Assembly (NCBI GenBank): GCA_036365455.1
Contig: JAWQUS010000008.1
Location: 13,437,501-13,501,500 of the forward strand
Source: Macrosoma leucophasiata
Lineage: Eukaryota > Arthropoda > Insecta > Lepidoptera > Hedylidae
Reading direction: 5' to 3'
Length of the DNA stretch: 64,000 nt
Shown here: positions 1-9,566 of the stretch, in pieces
Layout: each line of letters opens with the position of its first letter
How positions within the stretch are numbered: position 1 is the stretch's first letter
The notes under the pieces: model-generated
What the model saw: the letters and a program-made list of their open reading frames with translations, nothing else
The model's database searches: none
Told to the model about the DNA's origin: nothing
Program-made: the position numbers and the translations under genes

Positions 1-66
1 ATAAACCACCCCTCTCCCCAATGGTGGGTTTTACTAAACGTATTCTACGCTGGATTAAAAAAAAAA
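1..66 (+). mobile_element. Retroposon family A, 3' end fragment
   Basis: The window opens inside the tail of a repeat that also ends near 13470 and 52980. Shared features are a CTCTCCCC...GGTGGG pair that can form a short hairpin, a stretch resembling CAAACGCATT, and an A-run. Only the last ~65 bases lie inside the window. The family is described at 52315-52995. Confidence 0.65.
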
Positions 67-782
67 CTTATTGTAACAAGTCGACATGGCTAATAGCTTT
101 CATGGCAAGTACCTACTATAACTACGTTGATTTGTACAAAATAAAAAGTAAGTACCTGTAGCTCGTGGGGTAATATTGTAATATTAATTAGGTACCTATA
201 ATAAAACCTATTTTACTATATTAGCATAGCAAATCACGTCGTTAATCTGCAAAGATAAGACGATCAAACAAATTTCAGTCTAGAAAGTGTCTCATGAATC
301 CAAAAACAGTATGAACATACCTAGAAATCGAAAATAAGCATTTAATAGTAGGCTAATAACTAATTAATCAATGAAATTGGCTTTATATTATGGTGTACAC
401 ATGCCGCAGGGATTCCCCGACAGTGATGCGGTTAATCAAGCAAGTGATATTCGTGCGGTGATCCACAGTGTGGGGAAGCCGCCATGACAATTATGTGCCT
501 ATGTAGGTACTGTTTACAAATACCAACACCTCCTATATTGACGTAGGTGTTTGATGATGCGTTTGTTTGACTTCAGTCATATTTGATTACGCTGCTTCTT
601 GACTACGAATTACTCAAGCGTTAATTTCACGGGCAGAGGCGAACGGCAGCGCGCTTGGCCAAGTTCGCACGCAGTAGGTCCCTACGTAAACTTACAATAA
701 ATAGGTATATAATATTGTTTTACACCGTCATAACAAAAAAATCTTGTTAACGGTTAATAATTAGTTAATTAATATAAAAATG
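67..782. other. Unassigned AT-rich DNA
   Basis: No gene, repeat or RNA is recognised. The stretch contains several TAGGTA strings and a locally GC-richer patch near 395-480 without coding potential. Confidence 0.5.
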
Positions 783-1023
783 TATACAGGGTGTCGCAAA
801 AATTAATGATAAACCGAAAACGGGTGATAGGCCAAGTCGTGACAGTTATCAGAAAATGTGAAAAAAATATACAACGTGTAACAGGATTGAATGTACAACC
901 CGAAACTAGATTGTTCAGAATCGATAACCGAATCGATTTCAGGCATTTTTGATATAGGTAACATTTTGTCCCAAAATTAATTACAATTAAGGAAATTATG
1001 GTCACCCATTTGGTGACCATAAT
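783..1023. mobile_element. Possible DNA-transposon remnant with terminal hairpin
   Basis: The segment starts with ACAGGGTGTC, a string often seen at ends of insect DNA transposons. It ends in a perfect hairpin with 12-bp arms at 995-1006 and 1012-1023 (ATTATGGTCACC and its complement) around a 5-base loop. No transposase is visible and the matching opposite terminus was not found, so the class is a guess. Confidence 0.25.
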
Positions 1024-1489
1024 CAATACAAACGAAAATGAGACTAACGTCTATACAAAATAAAATTCTAGTCTCAACAAGTTTATTAGAACTCGTTGAG
1101 ACGTCCATTTTATTAATAATAATAATTTAAGAAATAAAATAGTGATAATTAATCTTATTACTAGCGAGTGTTAAATAGGGGTGCGGCGCAGGTTACGCTA
1201 CATCACATTGCGACAGTGCGCGTATGTTGTGGAGGTTTGTTTTTTATGTGCGGTCGTAAGTAGTAGGGTACTAAATAGGGTAAGTTTGTATAGGGTGTGC
1301 ATACTGTTCGTACAAATGAGGACACCTTGTTTCTTAATTAAAAAATATTAAATACCTAAACATGTAATTTCAGTTCATGTAATATGATTATAACTCGATT
1401 TTCTAATCGAGGTGTTTAAGGGTGTGATATATATTTGGCATGTATTTTTAAAATTATTAGGATTTTAAAAAATATCGGAACTACCAACA
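1024..1489. other. Unassigned AT-rich DNA
   Basis: AT-rich sequence with a GC-richer interval around 1170-1300. No open frame or repeat is recognised. Confidence 0.4.
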
Positions 1490-1995
1490 TTTTTTTTTAT
1501 GTTAAACGATTGGCAGACGTGCCACCTGATGGAAAGTAGTCACCGTAGCCTATGAACATTTGCAATACCAGGGGCGTCGCCAACGCGCTGCCAGCCCTGA
1601 AGGACTCTTTTGACGCCATTTTTGAAGAACCCCATATTGTAGCACCGAGGGTATACCTCAGAGGGAAACTCATTCCACAACTTACGTTCTGGGCAAAAAC
1701 GAACGTGAGAACCGCACCGTTGAACATTGCCAGGTGTCCAGTCGGTGAGGGTGGAACTTCTCTCTTCGGCGGGTAGTACGGTGTAGGAAAAGAGACGGTG
1801 GCACCATGTCGAACAGTTCAACAGAGCACTCGCCATTGTAGAGACGGTATAAAACGCAAAGACTCCCAATGTCTCGGCGCAGGCTCAGATGTTCGAGCCT
1901 GTCAGTAAGTCCTGGGTCGTTAACAATACGAATGGCGAGTCTTTGTAGGGAGTCAAGTGGACCAAGTTGGCATTTGGGGGCTCCCGGCCACAAAT
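1490..1995 (-). pseudogene. CR1-like LINE, reverse transcriptase C-terminus and 3' tail
   Basis: Minus-strand frames carry the C-terminal tail that follows the reverse transcriptase in CR1-like LINEs. Motifs include LDSLQRLAIRIV, LTDRLEHLSLRRD, LCVLYRLYNGECSVELFD and RFSRSFLP. After a frameshift the homology continues as WNEFPSEVYPRCYNMGFFK, then again in a third frame. The final bases read ACTTTCCATCAGGTGG, a 3' end common in moth LINEs, and run into an A tail (the T-run at 1491-1498 on the plus strand). All upstream endonuclease and reverse transcriptase domains are missing, so this is a 5'-truncated dead copy. A diverged relative lies at 29590-29885. The exact clade (CR1 or a near relative) is inferred from memory of the family signature. 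Confidence 0.75.
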
Positions 1996-2398
1996 GAGAG
2001 TTCCAGAATTTTTGAATTCTTGTATATGTATTTTTTGGGAATTACTTTTATTACAAATTTATCGTAGGTTCTTAATTACTTACTACAAAATTAACGTCTG
2101 AGTGCACTAAAAAAAAGGATGAGCAAAGTTGCCTGAATTAAAGTTGCGCCCTCTCTTAGCTCGCCACATCGCGTCGCGACAACCACACACAACGAAAAAG
2201 CAAGCGGGTTTCAATGTTGGGTGGGTGAAAGCGAACTACTCTGCCACATTTTCATCCTCACGTATCCCTACTATCCCATTACACATTAACACCTTCGGAA
2301 TGATTTGTCATTTTTGCAGGGGGCGCCAACTGTTGCGACGTCGTTATCGGTGACGTGATTCTCATTTCTACCCAGGCAGAACAACTCAACTTGCAACT
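1996..2398. other. Unassigned DNA
   Basis: Short open frames exist but show no recognisable motif. No RNA gene or repeat was identified. Confidence 0.4.
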
Positions 2399-2538
2399 CT
2401 CAGTGCGAGATTCACAGACCGCACTACGACTTTACTTTGAGCAAAGTATGCTAAGAACTGTCAGTACAGTTGACAGTTCTAAGTCATACTTTGCTCAAAG
2501 TAAAGTCATAGTGCGGTCTGTGAATCTCACCCTCAGTG
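2399..2538. mobile_element. Palindromic (foldback) MITE, copy 1
   Basis: Two ~57-bp arms, beginning GAGATTCACAGACCGC at 2407 and ending in its complement at 2528, form a nearly perfect palindrome with a loop of only a few bases. The arms differ at about one substitution plus a small indel-like patch. CTCAGTG flanks both sides (2399-2405 and 2532-2538) and could be a 7-bp target-site duplication. No ORF is present. A second copy with the same arms lies at 31500-31633. As RNA it would fold into a long hairpin, so it could seed small RNAs; that is inference. Confidence 0.75.
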
Positions 2539-2586
2539 TGAGACTCACATCTTAAAAAAGATAACGGTAGATAACAGTAATCCATG

Positions 2587-2780
2587 GTGCCAAACAAGCA
2601 GGCAGTTCTCATGTGCAAGTATAAACATCTAAATGCCAGTGATCAAAATGCAGATGTTTTGCCAGCCCCGGAAGCCTATGTTATTTTGCCTAGTGATAGT
2701 TATTACGGGGTTATATGTATATGTACCTATTACCTTCTTAGTGGTACACCTTAGTGCTGAACGCATTAATGCCTATGCGA
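2587..2780 (+). repeat. Interspersed family B copy (plus)
   Basis: The segment shares, in order, the family B landmarks GCCAAACAAGCAGGC, a GTGATAGTTATTACGGGG block and TTAGTGCTGAAC. It is a diverged copy of the element described at 9304-9566 and has no coding potential. Confidence 0.6.
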
Positions 2781-3231
2781 CCTTTCACAAATAACAACAA
2801 ATTTCTTTTGATTAAAAATAAAAATCAAATGTCATTTTCCTTTTTGAGTGTTCTTACTTCTAACCAACAAAGAGAGAATTGCAGATTTCAAATCGTTTGT
2901 GTTTGAATGTCGTTTACAATACACAAGACCTTTTATGCTGAACTTGGCCCATTTTTGACATTTACGTTTTTGGGGGGATAGTAGGTATAAACTATATTTT
3001 CTTAAAATAAAGATATTTTATCTTAAACATTTTAAACAAACATTATGTGATTCACTAATTTAAGAGATAATTTAATTAAGTAATGAAATACAACCGTCGT
3101 TTTATTCGACCTATTTAGCATTTCGGTTCCTCAGATTCTATCTATTTAACTCTGATAAGACGTCAAACTGAGTGGGGTGATGAATTTTCGCAACAGACGC
3201 TTAATAATTATTATCAGGCATACGAATCGAT
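2781..3231. other. Unassigned AT-rich DNA
   Basis: Nothing recognisable. The stretch is bounded by a family B copy and a CpG-rich block. Confidence 0.4.
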
Positions 3232-3626
3232 GTGAGTCGTCGCGGAGGGGATTCCAAGACGTGAGGGGACCGCTTTTGCGGGGGCGGGGTGTTGGGACGC
3301 CACGGCACCGCGCAAGTCGCGGGCCGTATCGACCGGCCCGGATATGCAATGCAATGCCGTCGGAGAGATCAAGCGACCCACCTACTCGCGGAACTACACG
3401 ACCGCGTTTGAATCGCATAGTATGAGCTATAGCGGAGACGGCGAGTGGCGAGTGTCTGAGCGCTTCCGAGCGTAGTAAAGGTCGTGTCGCGTAGCCGCGC
3501 CGCCCGCCGTCGTCGCGTCTGTCGCGTCGCACTACCCTTGTTTACATTACACGCGACGACACGTTGCGTTCTCGCTATTCATTCCAGTCCACTGCCACTA
3601 CTGTCCATTTGCGTTCACGTCATAAG
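3232..3626 (+). promoter_or_regulatory. CpG-rich block, candidate promoter or untranslated exon
   Basis: This is a sharp rise in GC and CpG content within AT-rich surroundings, dense in CGCG, GTCGCG and CCGCC strings, especially 3420-3560. It is followed by a plausible splice donor, AAG|GTAATG, at 3626/3627 on the plus strand. Open frames here (for example 3177-3425 and the opposite strand to 3532) look like by-products of GC content, since no protein motif is seen. A promoter or 5' untranslated exon of a host gene is the most economical reading, but only composition and one splice-like site support it. Confidence 0.3.
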
Positions 3627-3916
3627 GTAATGATTGAGTTAGCACGCATGAGATTTAAGTTCATCTGGGCATGTAGATAGTTGGGCGTGCCTAGTTTACG
3701 TAGGTACTTATAGATTTTCTATTTTCATCATGCAAGTATGAACATTAAAAACGTGAGGAGGACTGACACAGTAAAAAAGTTGAAATTAAGTAAGTAGGTG
3801 GTATAGTGGGATGAATTAACTATGAACCTTCTCCATATGCCATCAATCTAGGATTATTATATTAATAGACATTATATTCGAAAGATTAATATTTTTAAAG
3901 AGCTGGGTCTTACATA

Positions 3917-4138
3917 TTACTGTTGGTAGAGTTCCAGTGTAAGAGCTCGAGGGCGTAGGCACTACCGCATTACGGTTTAGATGTCACCGTAATAACTATC
4001 ACAGGGACTAAAAAACTTAGGTCTCAGGGGTGGCAATTAACGACATGATATGATTTTTGTGTATAGGTATAGAAATGGCTGTAGGCTGCAGTCATCATTT
4101 AACATCCATGTGAAATGTATGTTTGTTTGCCAACCTTT
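3917..4138 (-). repeat. Interspersed family B copy (minus)
   Basis: Read on the minus strand this matches the family B landmarks. On the plus strand they appear as GGTAGAGTTCCAGTG, GAGCTCGAGGGCGTAGGCA, TAATAACTATCACAGGG, TTAGGTCTCAGGGG and TTTGTTTGCCAAC. It has an internal deletion relative to 9304-9566. Confidence 0.6.
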
Positions 4139-5644
4139 TTTACATTAAATATGATATTAAATACCTAATAATTTATTTTAAAAAAGTATGATTTCATATT
4201 TTGCTTCGTATCTATTAAAACAATTACAATACAATTGTTTATTGGTGGTACTGGGGTTGATCTATAATGGTATCTGTTAGACGTCGTAATCTGAATAAAT
4301 GCTGCGATAGACAGACAGACAGACAGGGAATCCGGTCTGTGTTCCGTTTTTTCCTTTTGTGGTAGGTACTCTCTCTAATACAACTCTAAAACCGTAGTTT
4401 TTATTACTAATATCAATAATTGTCGCAACAAGGAATCTCAATATAATAACAAACAACGCTTAGGACTTCTAAGTACCTACCTACTATAGCATGACCATTA
4501 GATACATATAGGCATGTTGGGCCCTACGCATCCTGATTAATTAAAAAATAATTTTCATATTCACTAAATGTAGGTATGCGAGGAAGGCGCCCCGCCGGAA
4601 CTGTAAGATGGGTGTATCTATTTCCGACAATGGTCGGTCATTGACATCGATGCGGAATTGTAATTGAAAGGTTATGATAACGTACCCTAACCGCAGGTTT
4701 ATAGTTTTGTTAGTACCTACTAAAAATCTACCTTCGTACCTACTTAAATATGGTAGCTTATGTTGATTTTAAGTAATTTAATGTTAACTGATAGTAGTGT
4801 CATTTAATGACGGAATTCTAGGGGAAGCTTCGCATTACTTATCTATACTCCTATCAGATAAACTTGGCACAAAAGGTAAACAAATATGGCGTACCGAAAA
4901 AGTTTGTGACGTGAATCATTGAGTAATCTAGGCCCTTAGAATGAGTATTTGAATATGAAAGATAATGATCGCCAGTGAATGATATAGTACATCCATCAAG
5001 AACTCGTATACCTACTTTCTTTTGAAATATTTTAATGTATTACCTGTATTTTAATCGCCGAAGATTTTTTAAAAGAACAGTTTTTCGTAAATCCTACAAA
5101 GAATTTAAATAAAGAAGATGTTTCAATTTGGGATATAGCATGTACCAGAAAAAGGAGAAAAATTTCTTAATTTCAGGAAAAATAGTAATCTGCATTTATT
5201 TATCTAGATCCCTTTGTACAACAATAAAATAGTTTTAAACATATTGTCATATTACAACAACATGGCGGCGTCTTGAATGACTTATAATTAATACATTCAA
5301 AAATCGATTCAAACGGTACGGTACTCGTGAACGTATAAATGGTTAAAATAATAAAGGGATCCATACGTTGACGCAGAGTACTACAATAAAATTTAAAAAA
5401 ATACACTGTAAAGTACGATTATTTTAGAACGAAAAAAAAACTACATCGGTCTTGTCATTAGGGATGTCGCGAGATTCTTTATGAAAAAAATCAAATTTTG
5501 GATCGATACGAATCGAAGTGTTTTAAATCTATTACCGAATAAATCGAGAGAAGAACAATTGATGACCGATTAATTAAATAATTCTCAATTCACACAGATT
5601 GCCCACAAAATGGCGTGCGTCAAATGCACCAGAGGCATATCTTG
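4139..5644. other. Unassigned AT-rich DNA with a GACA microsatellite
   Basis: No gene is recognised in 1.5 kb. A short (GACA)n run lies near 4309-4326, within a context like the tails of common moth repeats. Small open frames such as 5200-5406 (minus) have no motif. Confidence 0.4.
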
Positions 5645-5830
5645 TATTACCATATTTTGTACTATCGATATAATCGATACTATCGATAGTCTAATCGATA
5701 TCCTAACTATATTTCGAGGTCAACTAAGTTCGGCATCACTAGCTTAAACTATCGAATATCGGAGTTTTGGCGGGCACGCGGAAGTTTGTGTATAGTCGCG
5801 TTTTTATGTGTAAAAATGGTGGGATTTTTA
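5645..5830 (+). promoter_or_regulatory. TATCGAT cluster, candidate DREF-type promoter
   Basis: Between about 5660 and 5702 ATCGAT occurs four times, including one TATCGATA, the consensus bound by the insect factor DREF/BEAF at housekeeping promoters. GGCATCACTAG follows at ~5733, then GTTTTGGCGGGCACGCGG (5765-5785), which resembles an E2F-type TTTGGCGG site, and a GC-richer stretch. The order of DRE cluster then GC-rich leader is what a broad housekeeping promoter would show. No downstream coding exon is visible, and a repeat origin is also possible. Confidence 0.35.
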
Positions 5831-6411
5831 TCATAAAACATTCGATAATGTTCACGGGTGTAGGAAAGTGATATTATGAAGTGAAAAGTGATTTTTCATG
5901 TTGCCTCAAAAACTTTGTCACATCTCCTAGTAAAGTCCCCATCACTTTACTGGAGCCATCTCATCATATTCCACATGGAAGCATCCAATCGTCGTCATCT
6001 TCCATATGGATATTAATTATCATAAGATATGAAGATAAAAATTACTGAAGATTGGCTGTTAAGGACTTGAATCCGTGGCCGTAAAACAATAAATAAAAAA
6101 ATATATATCGAATATCAATCTGACAGATAGACAATATCAACATGACAATGACAATTCAGTGTTTACGAAACGTCAATTTTTTTTATAAATATTTTACAAA
6201 AATTATTCAAATTCAGTGTGTGTCAAGTGAATTTGCACTGCTTTTTATGGAAATCAATGTGTAATCTAGTAATGTGTTATAAACTAGTGTCCTCAATCAA
6301 TTGCAGTGTTTAATTGTTCTGGATTATCGTAATTTATGACCGAGGGGTGTTTGTTTGTTTACCATTTGTGCAAAGTTTATTTGAATGGAGTATAATTATG
6401 GTACGCCCCTA
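5831..6411. other. Unassigned DNA downstream of the TATCGAT cluster
   Basis: AT-rich sequence with two ATTCAGTG strings (near 6157 and 6213) that resemble the insect initiator TCAGT. No open frame of note; it could be untranslated leader or intron. Confidence 0.3.
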
Positions 6412-6563
6412 TAACCCTCTTATTCATAAACGTACATTAGATACGTTTTACCTATAGAATGCTTTGTCTTTGTCAGTTGCATTGTCAAATGTGCAGGATA
6501 GAAAAAGACAAAAGAGAGATTAGCAACACTTTAGCTAAAATGCGTTTATGAATAAGGGGGTTA
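6412..6563. mobile_element. Short terminal-inverted-repeat MITE
   Basis: The ends are inverted copies of each other: AACCCTCTTATTCATAAACG at 6413-6432 and GCGTTTATGAATAAGGGGGT at 6542-6561, about 18 of 20 positions complementary. The 150-bp interior has no ORF. MITEs ending in TTATTCATAAACG-like sequence are common in insects. The transposase superfamily and target duplication are not determined. Confidence 0.6.
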
Positions 6564-6577
6564 GTGTCAAGCGAAAT

Positions 6578-6660
6578 CATGTTCCGGTTTGGTGGTAATG
6601 TACGTGTTAGTAATTACTGGATGAGATGCACAATAGCTTAGGTCTCAGAGTGGTACAGCT
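6578..6660 (-). repeat. Interspersed family B fragment (minus)
   Basis: It carries the family landmarks GTTCCGGTTTGGTGGTA and TTAGGTCTCAG in the minus orientation. This is a short, internally deleted remnant adjoining the MITE at 6412-6563. Confidence 0.5.
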
Positions 6661-8086
6661 AGATGCTATAATTAAGGTATATAGGTTTTTTTTAGAAGCT
6701 ATTTGAAAAGGTATTGATATAAATAAGTAGGAGACATTTAGGTACGTACTAACATTCAGACTTAAATTTGAGCATCCACCACCACCACATTCAGAAATAG
6801 AAAAGAGAAGAACATTTTTTTCAAACTTATGTTCAAAACAATAGAGACCATTAGTTATTTTGTAAATTTTTTTCAAGACCATTTCTACGTTTTTGTTATT
6901 ACTTTAATATCAAAGCCTTTGACGAGACTCTTTTTACATAATTGCATGCATCTCCACACTCTACATGATGGTCTTCCGTACGAACGGTCAATCTTTGGTT
7001 GAACTGTATAATTTAATCAAGTTATTTTATTATTTTTCTTCTTTATACTCTTAAACATCAAATAAGAAGGTTTTCTTTGGTAGGTACGTAGGCAATTTCT
7101 ACGTGCCACCGAAAGTTACTTTTCCTGGGTAAAGGAGAATTCCTAATATATCTATAAACCTACCTATATAGGTATCAGAGGTATGATGTCCGTGAATTAT
7201 CTAACTAAAAACGTTCAGATAGCCATTGTCCGTAACACACACGAAGATGGGTTCAACGGCACGGGACGGCAGAGTTTGCATTACAAATTGTGTATGGCCC
7301 GCTCTCAAGCGCAGTAGCATCCGCATCTCCTTGCAATAAATAAGAATTTGGCGCGTAAAAAAGGCGGCCGCTCTTCCAAGAAGCCGGCATGCGAGAAAAG
7401 ATTTCCCAGAAAGGGCAATCGACGCCGTATCTTTTTCTTTCTTATCACCGATTTTAACGACCGTTCCGCTTTCAATGTAGGTACTTACACTGTCCGCTGG
7501 CCGTGCCTGCCGATGTACCTGCATAATTATTTTTTTTTTAATAAAATGTAAAAACTATCTGTGCTAAATACAAAAAAAAATATTATCGAATGATTGATGT
7601 CTACTCCTATTATTTGGCATGCGTTTCTATAGGTATATGTATACTTAAAAATAATCGTGAAACGTAGCTAAAGTAGCATAAAAAGAACATTACCTATAAG
7701 AAAGATGCAGTACAATCGATGAGGGTTGTATAGGATTTACCTATATGACTATAAAGAACTTGTTCCATTTTTTCTATAGGTCAATAGGTATTTAGGCATT
7801 GAAAGTTTGTCATAAAAATTGTGGATTAACATGTTCGTTTTCTTTTGACTTTAATTGTGTTACAAAGAGTTTAAACGTTGATGTTAGAAGTGTCCATAAT
7901 CTGCTTTCTATTAAAATAGAGACTATTAAATCTAGAGTCTTAGCAAAAATGCACTGTGCAAGAGAATAAATTGGTTTATGACTATTCCAATGTTGTGAAA
8001 GGCTTGGCTAAAGATAATTAGTCTAATCAAATATCAATATTTTTTTGCGTAAACCACGTCTATCAAACACCACAAAATATTATAAA
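6661..8086. other. Unassigned DNA
   Basis: Mostly AT-rich. A GC-richer patch at 7240-7510 is open on both strands (minus frame 7201-7524, 107 codons) but neither product shows a known motif. I do not call a gene. Confidence 0.4.
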
Positions 8087-8495
8087 CTAGCTGTTACCCC
8101 CAGCTTCGCCCGCGTGGATGTCGTTTTATAAATAACTAAGTAGCCTATATTCTTTCTGAAAGTTAGCTCCATCTTGACGACCCGGTTAGTCCAGCGGTGT
8201 GAGATGACCGTTTGATTCAAAGGGTCGCGGGTTCGATTCCCGCACCGGGACAAATATTCGTATGGCCTACAGATATTTGTTTCGGGTCTGGTTGTTTGTG
8301 TATGTGTTGTATGTGTACAACGGCACCCACGACACAGGTCTATACCTACTGTGGGGCTGTGAGTGTAAGCGTATTGTATTGTATTTATCTCTGTACCAAA
8401 TTTCATTAAAATCGGTTCTGTCGTTTGGACGTGAAAACGTAACAGACAGACAAACAGACAGACAGTTTCTTTCGCATTTATAATATTAGTAGGGA
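8087..8495 (-). mobile_element. Non-autonomous Helitron-like element, interrupted by a SINE
   Basis: On the minus strand the element starts TCCCTACTAATATTATAAA (8495 inward) after an A. It ends with a GC-rich CGCGGGCGAAGCTGGG segment and AACAGCTAG followed by T (8087). TC at the 5' end, CTAG|T at the 3' end and insertion between A and T are the Helitron hallmarks. A GACA-rich microsatellite lies near the 5' end. There is no coding sequence. A tRNA-derived SINE (8176-8388) splits it between the AGTTAGCTCCATC and CTGTACCAAATTTCAT segments. Related ends occur at 11969, 25242, 34643, 40651 and 55918. Confidence 0.7.
8176..8388 (+). mobile_element. tRNA-derived SINE nested in a Helitron
   Basis: The head is a tRNA-like sequence with an A-box TAGTCCAGCGG near 8188 and a perfect B-box GGTTCGATTCC near 8230. 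The T-stem GCGGG/CCCGC is intact and the acceptor stem has one mismatch, so RNA polymerase III promotion is plausible. The body follows (ATTCGTATGGCCTACAG, GACACAGGTC), then a GTATT-repeat tail. It is not called a tRNA gene because the anticodon arm is irregular and the sequence runs into a SINE body. The insertion interrupts the surrounding Helitron; a short ATCT-like duplication may flank it. Confidence 0.75.
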
Positions 8496-9303
8496 TTACA
8501 AGTTTTTACGTAAATTAAGTTTATTTATAAATTACTAGAGGTACCCACCCGCCAAAGGAACACTCTACCACAAGTTAGTAAAAGTAATATAATCGATACT
8601 GTACGGTTTTTATTTTAAGCACATAAAAATAGCAAAAGGTACCAGGTAGGTAAGGCAGGTAACGTACTAATTTAGAATTTGCTTAATTTAAGGTTAGAAA
8701 TGAAACAAAATACATTTAAAGAGGAGGCAATTTCCAATTAAATAAGTCCTGCTCCCTAAACTCTATCTCTATTATTAATCATTTTAATAAATTTAAATTA
8801 AATCAAAATTAAAGCAAATCATAATTAAATAAACATAAAAATTAAATTACAATTAAATATATGTCATATTTCTAAAACCTACCTAAAATGGTGACTATGT
8901 CTCCATAGTCAGTCAAACAAAACAAACCGCCCTGGTCATAAAAAGAGCCATCATTTTAATTGAATTGCTTTGCCTTTTTAATTATAATATACCACAGACC
9001 AATCAGCCTTCCTTATGACTTATAGATACCTACTGGCTGACGGAACAAGACTATCACGTCCCGGTTAATTCCCTGATGTTTGTGACAAACCTTGAAGCCA
9101 CGATCACACCATTAGTAACATGGGACATTCCATGAAGATTCGCGTTCGTGTTGTCGCGAATCTACGGAGCACAACAATATTCGAATTTTGGGTAACATTT
9201 TCTGCGATAAGATAAGACGAATCTTCATCGAATGCGGCAAGTTGGTCTAAAATTATCAGAAAAACACATTGGGCGCGAATTTGATTCCTTTTTATCTAAC
9301 GAA
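8496..9303. other. Unassigned AT-rich DNA
   Basis: Contains A/T-rich low complexity at 8750-8870. Nothing recognisable as a gene or repeat. Confidence 0.4.
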
Positions 9304-9566
9304 GATGGCAAACAAACAGGCATGCCGTTCAAGTGGATGTTACAACATCAAAACACAAAAACCAGAGGTCAAAATGCCGCGTTGCCGCCCCTGAGACCTT
9401 AGCCCTGTGATAATTATTACGGGGACATACAATACCACCTAACCGGAACACGTTAGTGCTGAACTCTACCGTTTGGTGGCAGATAGATAAGACAATGCGG
9501 TGTTGCCAGATGGAAGTTATCTATACCCTCGAGCCCCTGCACTGGAACTCTACCAGCAGTAAAAGG
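9304..9566 (+). repeat. Interspersed family B, most complete copy
   Basis: This ~260-bp repeat recurs about ten times in the window on both strands. Landmarks in order are GATGGCAAACAAACAGGCATG, GAGGTCAAAATGCCGCGTTG, CTGAGACCTTAGCCCTGTG, ATAATTATTACGGGGACATA, CCACCTAACCGGAACACG, TTAGTGCTGAACTCTACCG, then CTCGAGCCCCTGCACTGG and AACTCTACCAGCAGTAAAAG. It has no ORF, no tRNA-like boxes and no A tail that I can see. It is therefore an unclassified non-autonomous element or a LINE 3' UTR. A mariner has jumped into the copy at 33031-34416. Confidence 0.7.

Noticed and set aside
783..1023. Complete DNA transposon
   Set aside because: Only one terminus-like string and a hairpin were found; there is no matching inverted terminus or target duplication.
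3177..3425. 82-codon ORF at the CpG-rich block
   Set aside because: No motif, and it is matched by a longer open frame on the opposite strand; compositional.
8176..8250. Functional tRNA gene
   Set aside because: An acceptor mismatch, an irregular anticodon arm and a SINE body after it; it lies inside a Helitron.
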